NCBI GenBank assembly: GCA_008330645.1
Contig: VLTN01000033.1
Span: 248,001-312,000 of the forward strand
Direction of reading: 5' to 3'
DNA length: 64,000 nucleotides
From: Cafeteria roenbergensis
Taxonomy: Eukaryota; Sar; Bigyra; Bicosoecida; Cafeteriaceae
Shown one piece after another: positions 38,801-51,144 of the stretch; position 1 is the stretch's first letter; every line of letters begins with the position of its first letter. The position numbers and the translations under genes were made by a program. The notes beneath the pieces were generated by a model, which saw only the letters and a program-made list of their open reading frames with translations, was not told the DNA's origin and searched no databases.

Positions 38801-41800
38801 ACCGCGGGCTGCTGGACGCTCTGTCGTCGCAAGCCCTCGACACCACCATGGTGCGCCTGCCCCCGCTCAGGGCATCGCTCGACGTCCTGACGGCATGGCC
38901 GCGGCTCAAGCCGGAGGCTGTGGCGGCGTCGGGGGACTCCATCTCCCACAGGTTCGACGGGCTGCTGCAGTCAGGCGACGGGGGCGACACCGGTGGCAGT
39001 GAGGGCGGCCTGGACCAGGTGGAGGCTGAGGCCTCAACGCAGGCTGGCCCGCAAGGCGGCCTCGGGGACGGCGGGGCCAGCGGTGCTCCCGGCACCGAGG
39101 GCACCGGCGAGAGCTCTGCCGAAGCCGACCCCGAGACCACGCCGCTGCTCGAAGAGCCGCCGCAGCAGGAGGCGGGCGAGACTGAGGCGGCCTTCCGGCG
39201 CCGGACTCGGGTGTGGAAGCGGACGCAGACGGCGAGCAAGGCCGGGGGCGCGCCCTCCACCACGCCCGGACGCGGCGCGGACCGCAAGCGCAAGCTGAGA
39301 GCCTGGCAAGACATCCGGCGATGGCAGCACCGCATCCGTCAGCTGCTCGCACCGGCTCCCGAAGACCTGCACGTGCCGGCTGCGTCCCGCCGCTCGGCCG
39401 TTGTGGCGTTCCGGGTGCCAGTGACGCGCAGGAGCGGCAATGAGGGGGCGGTGGGCGCCGCCGGCCAGGCCAAGCTCGTGCCCCTGGCCAGGGAGTTCGT
39501 CCTGGTGTGGACCGAGACGGGGGCACCCCCTTCGGCCTCAACAGCCCGCCGGCGCATCTCGGTGGCGCCACACGGCAACGCCCCCTCCGACGCTCCCGAG
39601 GAGGCCGGCGTGGCAGCGCAAGCTGGCCCTAGTGACGCGGCTGCAGGCCGCCAGCGCAGCGACCGCGCCGGCAGCCGATCGCTCAGCGCGGCTGAGCGCC
39701 GGGCAGCGGCACGACGCAACCGCCAGCGCAAGGCCGCGGCCGCGGCAGCAGCCAGTGACGTCCCCGAAGGGGGCGCTCGCAGCGACCAGGAGGCGGCCGT
39801 CGGCGCAGCGGCTGCGGAGCCGGAGCCGCTTCCGCAGCGCGCAGCTCCTGGCGGCAAGGGCACTGTCGAGGCCATCCTCGGTGATGCCTCGGCTGAGGAG
39901 GCAGCGTTTCTCCGCTCCTCGCCAGAGGTGGTCGAGGCGCTTGCCGCGTTGCGACGGGTGCAGGCTGTGGGCCCTGGCGACCTTGCCTCGTCGGCGTCAC
40001 TGCGGGAGCACAGCGCTCACATCCAGGCTGAGATCGGCGCCGGGGCAGTCGCCTCCCTCGCTGACATCGGGCTCGAGCTGCGGCAGGTGGCGCAGGGCCA
40101 CGCTGAGGCCCGCATGCTCGCATCCTCGCTGGCTGACTTTCACGTGTTGGGGGCGACCAGGGTTTCACTCGCAGGAGACTTCCTGCTTCGGGACGGATCG
40201 GCTGCGGACGTCGGCGCCTCCTTGATCCGCGACGGCACGGAGGCCGACATTGTCTCTCAGCTACAGGCCTCCCACGACGGCGAGCAGAGCGCCCAGCCCT
40301 CCATCACCGCGCTGCCTTGCAGCAAGGTGCTGTCGGACTCTGACAAGGCCGACCCCTTTGCCGACCCCGACCCCCACGCGGCGGCACGGCGCACTCTGCC
40401 TCCCGAAATGCTGACTGACCCCACCATGGTGTGCGCGCGCGTCTACGGGCTCCGGCCCGCCAGCTCGTACACCTTCCGGGCTGCCGCCGTATCGGAGGCC
40501 AGCCCAGTGTCCTTCTTCTCGGAGCCGTCGGCCCCAGCGCGGACGCGCAGCCTCACGCTGCCCGGGACCATGCTGCCGCCCGTAGTGGCAGAAGTATCCT
40601 CGTCCAGCGCCACCCTCTCGCTGTCGCTGCCCACCGACGACGGCGGCATGCCGGTGATGGGAGTGTTGGTCGTTCGCCTTGACTCTCCCACTTCGCAGCT
40701 TGCGAACGAGGTGCTGCTTGCGCCGGCCAGCAAGGTTGTGGTGCGTGGCTTGCGGCCAGCCCACACGTACCGGTTCGCAGTCGCTGCGGTGACAGCGATG
40801 GGCTTCGGCCAAATCTCGCCGCTGAGCGACGAAGCATCCACGCCTGACTTGGGGTTCGCCTTTGCAGCCGGAGGGCGGCCTGGAGGTGAGCCGCTGCGCG
40901 ACAGTGTCCCAACGCTGCGCCCTGCACCGCGCTGCGCTGCGCTCGTTTGCTGCCACCATCCTGTTGCGCTGTCGCGAATCGACACCAGCGTTGCGATGCG
41001 ACTGGCTATCACTCGCACTTCGCAGCAGCCTTGACAGTTCGAGGCGTTGGCTCGGGGGCGGAGTCGCTTGTGACGCCCAGCGAGCTGGAAGCTGCCCAGG
41101 CCGTGAAGAGCTTGGAGCTCGACTCCGCAACAGATGAGTTCGGCAAGGCGTTCCGCAACCTCGGGGCGCACGGGCGCGTCATCTTTGCGGCCCACGTTGC
41201 GGTGCGCCAGCTCCTTCGCGAGGTGAGTCGGGCGCGCACGACTGTCTGAGCGATGAGCGCTCTCAAACGAGCCACTGCCAGGCCGCCGTCTTCTGGCCCC
41301 CGCTGCCACGCCCGTCCGAAGCCCCTCCGCTTCCCGTCCTGCAAAAATGCCCTCGTTGGTGCAGGGCTACCATGTTGATGTTGGCGCGTTCCTGCAGCGC
41401 TCGGGGCTCGCCCACGCGTCAGAAGTGCTGCACAAGGCCGCCGTAGCCGAACACTCGGAGCAGCAGCGAGCGGCTGCCCGGCTGACAGCTGGTCACGATT
41501 TGGCTCCGGATTCTGGCGGGCCAGCAGTCCCAGGAACAACTGCGCCGTCTCGTGCTGCAATCGAGGCGCTTCGTCACACTGCTGCGGCTGCCCAAGGGCA
41601 CCACCCCCACGGAGACGTCATCTTCGGCAACGAGGAGCCGCTTGCGCCGCGGGTACGGGACCTCCTTGAAATGCCGTGCCAGGGCGCAGTCGTGCTTCTC
41701 TCCGACAGCGCACAGCTCATTCGCCTGCAGCGGGAGGACGGCTTCGAACGGGACTGGACCATTGCTGGCTGGGCCTCTCACTGGTCCCCCCGGGCTTTTG

Positions 41801-42171
41801 ACGTGCATGCCGAGGTTGTGGTTTCCAACCCCCCAACTGGGGCAGGCGGGCACGATGCCGCCGTGCCAACGGCGTTGAACGCGCACGCGTTCCGCGGTCG
41901 CATTGTGGTGTTCACGCGGGGGGCCATTCCGCTTGCGGTCAAGGTGCGCATCGCGGCCAGCCACGGCGCCCTCGGGGCAGTCATTGTCGACACGTCCAGG
42001 CGGTGCTCGGACGAGTCGTTCGGGCAAGTGTGTGTCCCAGGCGCCGCCAAGGCTGCGAACGAGGGCTGGGCAGCGCTTGACCCAGCGAGAATGTGGGACA
42101 ACGCTCGTATCCCTGCCTTGATCGTTGGTTCCGATGCGGGTGCATATTTGATGTCGCTCGCATCGCACTGA
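35845..42171 (+). CDS. Large secreted protein with JmjC-like, FN3 and protease-associated (PA) regions
   Basis: Exons 35845-40885, 41026-41222 and 41365-42171 (introns GTGAGC...CAG and GTGAGT...CAG; frames agree) give 2,014 residues. The N-terminus MVVGLRRAWLAAAAATLLAA is a good signal peptide, and NxS/T sites follow. YPAVFHRYLVPGAPVLLRGV (about 330) and PGQALIVPAGAAVAWHAV (about 920) resemble the start and the last strands of a JmjC/cupin_8 domain, split by long Ala/Gly insertions; I could not find a convincing HxD...H iron triad. Segments near 1182-1240, 1528-1570 and 1572-1672 (LRPASSYTFRAAAVSEAS, LRPAHTYRFAVAAVTAMGFG) are fibronectin type III-like. Exon 3 holds a PA domain: FRGRIVVFTRGAIPLAVKVR, AASHGALGAVIVDTS, ARIPALIVGSDAGAYL. 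It probably acts in the ER lumen or outside the cell. Joining exon 3 rests on phase and splice signals. Confidence 0.7.
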
Positions 42172-42439
42172 GCGGTCGAGTGGCGGCCAGTTGCAGCACA
42201 TTGACGATTTGCGTTGCGGACTGTTGGGCCGCCCCTGTGGCGCAAAGCGAGCGCAACCTTGTTGCCAAGCTGCCGTGGCGATGGGCTGCACCTTCACACC
42301 ACCGGGCCGCGACAGCGGCAAGTTTCACATTTGGAGCAGCGGCTTCGCAAACTCACACAAGCACTGCCAATGGCTCGCCCCTCGAGGTGTGCGCCCGCGC
42401 GATCGCAAGCCAGCCGCGCGGCCATGCCGCTGCGACGCC

Positions 42440-43864
42440 TCAGGCATCAGGCCTGGGCCGCTTGGCCAACGGGCTCGAACTTGCCGGGGACTGCCGCTTC
42501 CTTGCGCGCAGGAGCGCGGTGGCCATCAGCCGCTTGCGCTGGTCCTCGCTGCTCGGTGGGGCGGGCACTGCCTGGCGTGCCGCCGGAGCGGCGGCCGCAG
42601 CCGGCAGCGTCGCGAGAGGGGCAGCTGCTGCCGCCGCCGAGCTGGAGCTTGACGCCGCGTGACTTGGCGACGAGTCCTGGCCGCTGGTCGCCTTTCGGCG
42701 GGCGTTGAGCAGGAGCTGTGCAAATTTAGCAGCCTGTGGCTGCGGGGCGCCCGTCGCCACTGGGGCGGCTTGGGCGGCTGGCGCCGATGTCTGGTGGGCG
42801 GCTGCCACCGGCACGGGGTCGGCGTGGGGTGGCGCGGCCGCGTGGCCCCTGGAGTCGCCCCTCTCCTGCATGAACAGCTGCATGTAGTGGCTGTGGTTGC
42901 TCGTCAGCTCTCGAACCATGGCGACGACCGTTTCCTTCCGGCGCCTGTCCTTTGTCAGGTCCTTGGCGAATGGCCGCACGCGGGGTCGAACGGTCTCAGC
43001 CACGCTCCGGAGCACGTGCAAGGACGGGAATTGTCCGTGGCCGGCCTTGGCAACGCGCAGGTACTCATTGTATTGGCCTGAGGTCTCCTCAAAGAGCCGC
43101 TCGCGAGCAGCATCGTCCATGCCTTCGGTGGGAAGCCCGGTGGGCTGCTGCGCCGGGGGTGGCGCCGCGGGCGCCTGCGAGTGCGCAACGGTGGGCTGCT
43201 GGCGCGCCTGTGACGCCGCCCTCTGCTGCTCCTGCGCAGCAGCCGCCCTGAATGCCTCAAACGCTCGCCTCCCAGCCACCAACGAGTGCTCGTGGATGAG
43301 CCGCTTCATTTCGACCCAGTGGGCCTCCTGCAGGCGCTTGAGCGGGTCCACCAGGCCCAAGCACTTGGCCGTGCGAACCTTGCCGTTCGTGCCGCGCTTC
43401 AGAATCCGGATGTGAAGCAACGCCCCAGACAGGTGCGTGCTCTGTCGAGCCCGCTCCTCGCGCTCCCTGATCAGCCTCTCCTCGCGCGTGTACTGCTCCA
43501 GCGTTCGCTGGGCATTCTCCCTGCAGCTCTGCACCTGAATTTCGAGCTTCTCAGCCTGGGCTGCCCGCTCGGCGGCCTCGGCTTGGAGGCTTGCCACAGC
43601 GGAGGCCGCCCGCATGAGAGACGCCGAGGTGGCGAGGACATGGCGGGACTGCACAATGTTGGAAACAGAGGCCGAGAGCGGCGGAATGGCCTCGGCCACG
43701 ACAGTGGGGATGCTTGCGCTTGCACCCTCTGCGAAGCGCGCGTCAAAGGTGCTGACGGCGTCTGCCGCGTCACTGGACGCTGCCTTCGCAACGGTCTTGG
43801 CCAGGGGCGATGCGGGGCGGGCAGGCGAGCCGCCGAGCGCAGAGCCTGCAGCAGAGGCAGCAGC

Positions 43865-43903
<39 letters not shown>

Positions 43904-46900
43904 TGCCCCGCTGTTGGCACCAAATCCTGCTGCGGCCAGTGCACTGCCGGACGAGGCAGCAGCTTCGGCCGCAGCCGGCACTGGGCCGAACGCAAGGGGT
44001 TGCGTGGGCGTGCGTCTCCCCAGCGTCACGCCAGCCGCCTTCTCGTCCGGCCCGGAGAAGATGTACGAGGCCAGGCGGACCAGTCGCAGCAGCCGCCGCG
44101 CGCGTGCGGACCCGGTTAGGCGCCACTCGGTGGCCTTGCCATACTCGAGGGCAGCCAGCGCCGCAGCAGCGTCCTCCTTGGCGTCCGCTGCAGGCACCGA
44201 CGCAAGGGCAAACTCGTCTGGATCCACGCCGCGGTCCACCAGCTGTTGGGCAGCTGCAGAGAGCGAGGACGGGTCGGCGGGCGACTCGACGGTTTCAATA
44301 GTGTCACCCATGGCGAGCTGGACCATCATCCTGGCTCTGCGCACCACCCGCTGGTGCAGAGTGGATTTGATGCCCTCGGCCGCAGGGGTGGCTGCTCCGG
44401 CCTCGGACGCGGCAACAGGGCTCGGAGCTGCCTCGCCAGCAGCAGCCGGGACATCGCCGGGCGCGGGCGTCACAGGGGCCGGCGTTGATGGCACAGCGGG
44501 GCGGGCCGGCACAGCGAGCTTGGTGGTGACAAAGTGGAGAATCAGCTGCGTGGAGTGCTTCGCACGGCGGAGCTGGTCAAACTGGAAGTGGTGCCCCTGA
44601 CAGAGGTTGAGGAAGACCTGGCGAACAGCGAGAATGTCACTCGATAGCGGCGGGTCCGGGTCGACCAGAGGGGCACACAGGCGCCGTTCCGCGGCGTCGT
44701 CCCTCGGCAGAGCCGCGATCTCGTCTGCGGTCCGGCCGCCACGGAATGGCTCCCAGCACATGGACGAGTGCGGCATGCTGGGCGCAGGGGGGACGTCACG
44801 TCCGCTTGCCCCCTCTTGCGAAGCCTGGGGCGGCAGTCGGGGCACTACTGGGGCCAGGACGAACTCAGCGAGGTCTTCCGAGGACACGAGCCTGTCCTTC
44901 TCAAGCCTCACTTCCTGCTGCTCGTTGTAGCATGGGCTGCAGAGCCACGTCCGAAGGCCCCGCTCCGCCAGGTCGTTGCGGAAGAGCCAGTGCTTGCCCG
45001 CGTGCAGAAAAGTCTTGCACAGCTGGCAGGAGGGCCGAAGCTTGGCAACGACAAAGTCCTCAACCATTCGGTGGCGCTTGATCTGCTCGAAGACGTGGGA
45101 GAGGAGCGGGTCGTCGCTCTGCAAGCGGGAGCGGCTGTTCTCTACCAGCTGCCCCTCGCCTCCCGGCTGTGTGCCGCGGCGAGCAGCGCGAGAGCGGCTC
45201 TTGGACTTGCTGCCCTTCTTGGACTTGCCGGCCTTGCTTCCCCGCTTCGACGGCTTCGATGCCCCTGCTGCGCTTGTGGGCTTGACGGGGTTGGGTGCCG
45301 CTGCAGCCGGAGCGGCCGATCCCGAGGCAGCACCTGCGGGCGCCCCTTGTTTCCCTTGTGCCGCTGCAGCGGCAGTCGACGACGACGACGACGACGAGCC
45401 AGAGGGCGCCATGGCTGGCGGAGCAGTCTTGGTCGACGAGCGTGCAGCCGGCGCTGCAGCCGCTATGGGAGGGGACGACGCAGAGCCAGCGCCTGGCAGC
45501 GACGCGGGAACCAGACTGTGTGCCTTGGATGCGGTGGAGGACGATGGCGCCTGGACGTGAACAAGGGCCACACCAGGGGCGGTCTTGGATGACGTTGCAA
45601 ATGGTGCGGCTTGTCCTGCGACCGGTGCCGACGATGATGACGGCGAAGCCGACGACGAGCCTGGCGGCCGCTCGCCGCTAGATGCAATGGCGCCATCCGC
45701 TCGCGCTGCGAAGGATGCAGGCGCCTCGGAGAGGGCTCTCACCGGCAGGACCGGCGACTGCCCGGGCAAGGACGGCGACGGAGACGCAAGCAGCGATGAC
45801 CCGTTCTCCATGGCTGGGGCAGGGGCTCCAGCCACTGCGCCTGCCGCAGCTCCTGCCGCAGCGCTGGAGCTGGAGCTGGAGCTGGAGCTGGAGCTGGAGC
45901 TGCCCGAAGCTGGGCCTGACCCGGCGCTTCCATTGGGAACAGGGATGGAAGCATCGGTGGTTGGGTCTGTCGGGGACTCGTCGAGACCGAGCTCGTTGTC
46001 GTCGTCTCCGCCAACGTCGATGCCGTCTGCATCCTTGGAGGGGCCGTCCACGTCGCCGTCGCCATCACCATCGAAGGCCATCGGGTCAAAGTCGTCCCGC
46101 AGGCTCTCGAGGGCAGTCGCGGCCGGCATTGCGAGCTCATCGGCGCCATCAGCGTCGGCATCCAGGCTCGGAAGGTCCGAGGTCGACTCGGATTTCGTCA
46201 GGTCCCCGAGAGACGGCGAGACATCAGCGCCAGGGTTGGGCGTCGACATCGCCAACGCCGGAGTCGCAGCTCCTGGCTCCGTCGGCTCATCGTCAGCTGC
46301 GGGCTGCTCCTCCTCGTCGTCCTCTTCCTCGCCGTTCTCGTCGCGGTTGGCAGCGTTTGCGCGTCGGCTGGCTGCGCGGGCGTCCACAGCCCCGTCCACG
46401 CCTGCGTCGCCGTCCATCTCCTCCGTGGCAAAGAGCACGTCTGCTCCTGTTGGCTCGGCGCCCACTCCGAGGGCCAGGGCTGTGGCTTCCGCCGCTGCCT
46501 GGGTGGGAATCTTGTTGTCCTTTGCAAGGTCCGCGGCCCACTTGCCGACCTGGGTTGCCCAGTAGTCGCCGTCGTACAAGGGGATCTCGTTGATGGGGCG
46601 GTCGTAGCCCCCTTCCTTGCCGCACCTCGAGGGGAAGACGTCCGCCAGCAGGCTGGTCACGCGCTCGACGACGCCCTCTTTCTGTGCGTTCTCAAGCAGG
46701 GTCACATACCACTTGCGGAGCATGTCCGCCCGAGGGGTCTGCTGGTCCTTGGGGTGGCAGTAGAGAATGTAGTCGTCTCCCTTGCCAGGGGGGCAGGCCC
46801 ACAGCACGAGCTGGTCGAAGCCGCGCTCCCTGAGGTCGCGGGTGTACTCCTGGAGCACGGCGTGGAAGGCGTCGGTGCGAGCCTGGGGCGGCTGGAAGTA

Positions 46901-49900
46901 CCGCACGGAGTCGAGGTAGGAGAGGTACGCCGAGCGGCGGTTCGGAAGCGGGGCCTCGTCGCCGTACTCCTGCAAGAACATGACAAAGACGAGCACGTCA
47001 ACGCCGTCCTGCTCCTGGAACATCCCGAAGCACTTGGACCGGTATGGATAGGAGCGCGGGTAGCCGTCAGCAGCTGTGTCCTGCGCCCCCGGCGACGGCT
47101 CGCGTGAGACGAGAGCCGCGGAGGGAAGGAGGATGTCGGAGGATCCATCCGGCTGCGCGCTGCTGGCTGCTGCAGGGCTGCCCGCAGCAAGGACGCGAGC
47201 GCACTCGTCGCGGTCAGCCTGCGCTCCCGGCGGCGGCCTCGACGCCCCGTGCTTGGGCAGATTTGCGTGCGCCCTTAGGGCGTCGGGCACCCCGTGGCGC
47301 TGCTCCGTGTCGGCCAGCATGCGAATGGTGGTCTTGGGGGCCGCTGGCAGCTGGTGCGCCGGAACGCGGATCTGCCTCGCCATGGACCGCACGCGCCGCT
47401 GTACGGCTGCGTTGGCCACAGCCTCGAGGCGGGCGGCGAGGCGATGGATGGGCAAGTCCTTGGCCCGGTAGCCCGGGTCAGCGGCAAGCGGCTCGGTGAC
47501 CCCCACCTCGTCCATCGTCTTGCACACGCAGTCGGGGCAAAAGAATGCAGCAGACGAATCGAGAGAATCAGGCGACGTCGACCTGGCGGCTGACGAGGAC
47601 GAGGAGGAGCCGGTGTCGCCTGCAGGGCTCGTTCCAGGGGGCGCGGGGCCCGGGGTCTTTGCCGCTCGGTAGTTGTGCAAGGCGCACACCTGATGGCACC
47701 ACGCCGAGCAGTTGTTGCACTGGATCCAGGACTCGATGTCGGAGGCCTTGCGGGTGAGCTTGCGAAGAGCCGACTTCGGGACCGTCGTCCCGCTGACGGA
47801 GACGGTGTCAGGAAGGCTGGGGAAGCAGGATGTGCACCAGTGCCCGCGATCGGTGGGGTCCGCGTAGTACTGCTTGTTCTTGGCGATGCGGGAGTTGCAC
47901 TCGTTGCAGAAGAGCTGGGCTGGTTCGAAGACGAAGTCCTTGTTGGCGCAGAGGGAGCAGGTGTGAGCGCGATCGTCCCGAATGGCGGCGGCGAGACGCT
48001 TGCGGCGGGTCTCCTCGGCGGTTGCCCAGAGCCTCTCGAATTCAGCCGTCAGCCGGATTGCGTCCTGGTGCACTGGATTGGCGAAGGGGTTGTAGAGGCG
48101 GGCGTTGTAAAACGTCTGCCGAACATCCCTCGCGAAGGCATCGGCGCTCGCGTACCGGCGCCTGTCCAAGGCCTTGCGGATCGTGCCGAGGTCCATCCGC
48201 CTGCGGACAACTTTGCAATAGTCCGGTAGGCGCAGCGCTGCGTGATCCACGGGCTCGGCAAACCACCTGTTCTTGTCGCTCTCGAGCAGCTGCTCGATGA
48301 TGGGCTTCCAAAGCTCGGGCTGGACCTTGTTCAGGCCAACGGCTGAAAAGCCGTTGCGCAGCATAGAGCGGTGGGCCTCAAGCTGCTTGCGCGTCATTGC
48401 GTGGCAGAGGGAGTGGGTAGCTGAAGGGGTCAGCCAGGGTGCAAGCAAGCCGGCGCATCCCGCAGCCGAGGAGGCCGCTGAGACGGCCATGGCAGCAGCC
48501 GCTGAAGAGTCGGCTCGGATCCCGATCGGCGGGGCTGCGCCCGGGTGAAGTGCCCCTGCTGTCAGGCGCGCGGGCCACCCCTGGCCGGCCTTGCGTGCTC
48601 GAATGGCAGCCGCGATGGGCTCGATGACCTTGCCGACGCCATCGAGCGAGGGAGAGGTACGGGTCATCAGGGCCAGCGTGTCGGGGGGCACAAGGGGGGG
48701 GATCGCCTCGGCCGTGATGCCGAGGTTTTGCTTGATCTCGTCCAGCGGAATATGGCCGGGCACGCGCGGCTTGATGTCCAGCAGGCGAACCCGAAACTGC
48801 ACGCCTTCCGACTTCCGAAGAGCGTCTTCCTTCGCGCGGTAGGCCTTGACAAAGACGGGGTGGGCCTTCATCGACTGCGACTGCCCGCTCTGCCTGCTGT
48901 GCTCTTGCTTGCACTGCTGCGAGCGCTGCCTCCAGTTGACAGCGTTTTGCTTGGTCCGCTCCAGGATCCTGGCCAGCTCATCGCGGGCCGCAGGCATTGA
49001 AAGGAAGGGTGCCATCTTGGAGAGGGCGTCCGCCTTGTACGAGTAGTGGAGCAGCTGAAAGTGCGACCAGTAGCGATCCCGCTTGAGGGGGTCAGACTTG
49101 TAGGTGCGAAGGGCATTGCGGAAGTAGTCGAACGAAGGCTTGTTCCGAGAGTCGGTAGGGAACGCCAGGAAGTTGGCAACGGTCTCGTAGCGGCTCACTG
49201 CGTCCTGGTCAGGCTGAGGGACAGGGGGCGCCCCAGGCGGCAGCGGCTTGGAAGCCCGCTGGTTGTACGCCTTGACCGCGTGCAGCTGTGCGCGCAGCGA
49301 CTTGCACGCCTCCGTGCAGTTTTGCTGATCCACGCAGTGCTGCACGTGCAGGAAGAGCCGGATGACCTTGTGTCGCTGGTCTTTGTCGCCAATTCCGTAC
49401 GGGAGCCTGCACAAGGCATTGCGAATGTCATTCTCCACATCCGCTGGCAGGCGGCCCTCGGGAGGTGCCGGTGCCTGCACCGGCGCCGCTGCTGGCACCA
49501 TGGCTGCGCTTGGCCCTGCGTGCGAGGCCGGGAGTGCCGCGGCCGCGGGGACTCCGAGCTTTGGCCCATCCGGACGCGGAGCCCCATGTGGAGCGTAGGC
49601 ACCGGCGCCAGGTCCGTGGGGGTGGCCCGACGGCACCGGAGTGGCGTCTGCCAAAGGCTGGGAGACGAAGGCTCCGCCAGAAGCAACAGGACCTCTCGCC
49701 AGGGAGCCAGTCGCGACGTGGCTGTGCACAAGCGGCTTGAGGTCCTCGCCCACGCGGCGGCCTGCGGGCTGGGCCGATGGGGTGTGGAGGGTGGCTACTG
49801 GCAGACGGGCAGCCGCCACGCCCGTTGCCTGACCGGGCGCGCTGGCTGCAGAGGGGTGTCCGTAGGGCGCGGCGGGCAAGCGAGACTCGTGTTTCACTGG

Positions 49901-50297
49901 TCGCCGCGAGCTAAGGCGCCGCATGACGGCGTCCCGAGCGAACCCCGGATCGAGGTACACCTCCTGCACAGTGATATGGCCATGCACATGAGCGAAACGG
50001 GGCCTTCGCGCGGGCAACGGGAACGCATGGCGGCGCGGCAACTCGCGGCCGCTGACGCCCGCCCATAGCCACAACGCGCGGACAGTCCCACCGACCGCTG
50101 CGTTGAACGCCCCTGGCTGCTGCAGCGAGGGCGCAAGCGCGCGACGCTCGTGCACTCACCCGGCTCTGGGCGGTGCGCCGAATGATGTCCTCAGTTTGCA
50201 CAACCAGCTTGTGGACCGCATCGTTCTTGTCAGGCGGGATGCCCCGGTGCCCGCGAGCCAAGTACTGGCTCTCCACAACTTTGTGGCTGCGGGACAT
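42440..50297 (-). CDS. CBP/p300-type histone acetyltransferase (KAT3) with bromodomain, PHD, KAT11 and ZZ regions
   Basis: Exons 50297-50160 and 49963-42440 (intron GTGAGT...TGCAG) give 2,553 residues. Order: possible TAZ1-like Cys/His segment (about 234-284), bromodomain (about 596-690; LWKPIIEQLLESDKNRWF, DYCKVVRRRMDLGTIRKAL), Cys-rich RING/PHD region (about 710-860; WIQCNNCSAWCHQVC, FFCPDCVC), KAT11 catalytic domain (about 1017-1192; MFLQEYGDEAPLPNRRSAYL, WACPPGKGDDYILYCHP, LRKWYVTLL), a long Ser/Ala-rich linker, a ZZ-like finger (about 1687; CQLCKTFLHAGKHW), then ILAVRQVFLNLCQGHHFQFD. In p300 the Trp of WACPP and the Tyr of the EWY/KWY segment are catalytic; both are kept. It acetylates histones as a nuclear co-activator. 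Plant HAC proteins lack the bromodomain, so the layout is animal-like. Poly-Ser tracts are coded by CTG/CTGGAG repeats. Confidence 0.95.
43866..43898. repeat. (CTG)11 coding repeat, poly-Ser in the KAT3 gene
   Basis: Eleven perfect CTG on the plus strand, read as AGC (Ser) on the coding strand, near the C-terminal third of the acetyltransferase. Perfection suggests recent slippage. Confidence 0.9.
45863..45902. repeat. CTGGAG hexamer repeat, poly-Ser in the KAT3 gene
   Basis: About six to seven copies of ctggag, read on the minus strand as alternating agc and tcc codons, so both halves give Ser. The tract lies in the disordered linker after the catalytic domain. Confidence 0.9.
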
Positions 50298-51144
50298 CGC
50301 AGCATTTTTGCAACGGGGAGGAAGGCGGCGTCAGAGCCGCAATGCAGGCGAGCAAGCGAACTGCCGGCGCCCACCGGCGCCCCCGCTTCCCTGTAAACTG
50401 GCGCGAGCCCCCTCAGACCGACTCATCGATAAAAGTACTAGGTTGTTCAAGCGGCTCGGGGGCGCATCAATCATCGTGGCGGCGGCAGTTGCTCGGTGTC
50501 CGGGACAGCCAAGCTCGGCCCTCTGCCCCGCGCTTCGCAGCGCGCCAGGGCCGCTCTTCAGCAGCTGCCCCCCGACTCACATCTGCAAGTAGACCCGTTC
50601 CTTGTCCTCTTGGGTCAAGGCGGCCTGCCAGTCCATGGCAGGCGCCCGCGGGTGTGGCAGAGGCAGGGCGCTTTTTTTTTGTTTCTGTCTCGGCTGCCGT
50701 GCAGCCTAGGGTCCTGCGTGCAAATCCGAAATTCGGACGCTAGAGTTCTGCCTGAGTGACCATCCCTCCTGCAGCTCCCCCTTTGGGAATTGAACACCTC
50801 CCCTAGCTTCTCTCTCTCCCTCACTCACTCACTCTCTCATCCCAAGTGGCCATGCCTGGGCCTCCCTGTGCGGGCATTGGCTGGACGAGGCCGCGGCCCC
50901 GGCAATCCGCCAGCGGAGCGTCGGGCGCAGTTTCAACTCTGCCGGGCGCTCGAGCAAGCAAGCCCGTGAGCTCAGACCAACGGCCGCGGGAGCCGCACCG
51001 CGCTGGCTGCTTCACCACTGGCCGTTAAACGGTGACGAGGGGTTCGCTTGCGATGTGTGCGGCACCAGCAACGCTGTCGTCGGCGCATGGCAGAGATTCG
51101 AATGGAAGTCTGGGTTCGCCACGGCTCGTGAATCACGCGAGAGC
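50298..51144. promoter_or_regulatory. Region between TMCO1 3' end and KAT3 start
   Basis: 847 bases. It should hold the KAT3 promoter and the TMCO1 3' end, both minus strand. It contains a T9 run at about 50672-50680 and CACTCACT/CTCTC simple sequence at about 50820-50840. Small open frames show nothing recognisable, and I found no tRNA fold. Confidence 0.5.

Noticed and set aside
50600-50760. Possible second tRNA or pol III gene near a T9 run
   Set aside because: No acceptor or T-arm pairing could be built around the T run; only simple sequence.
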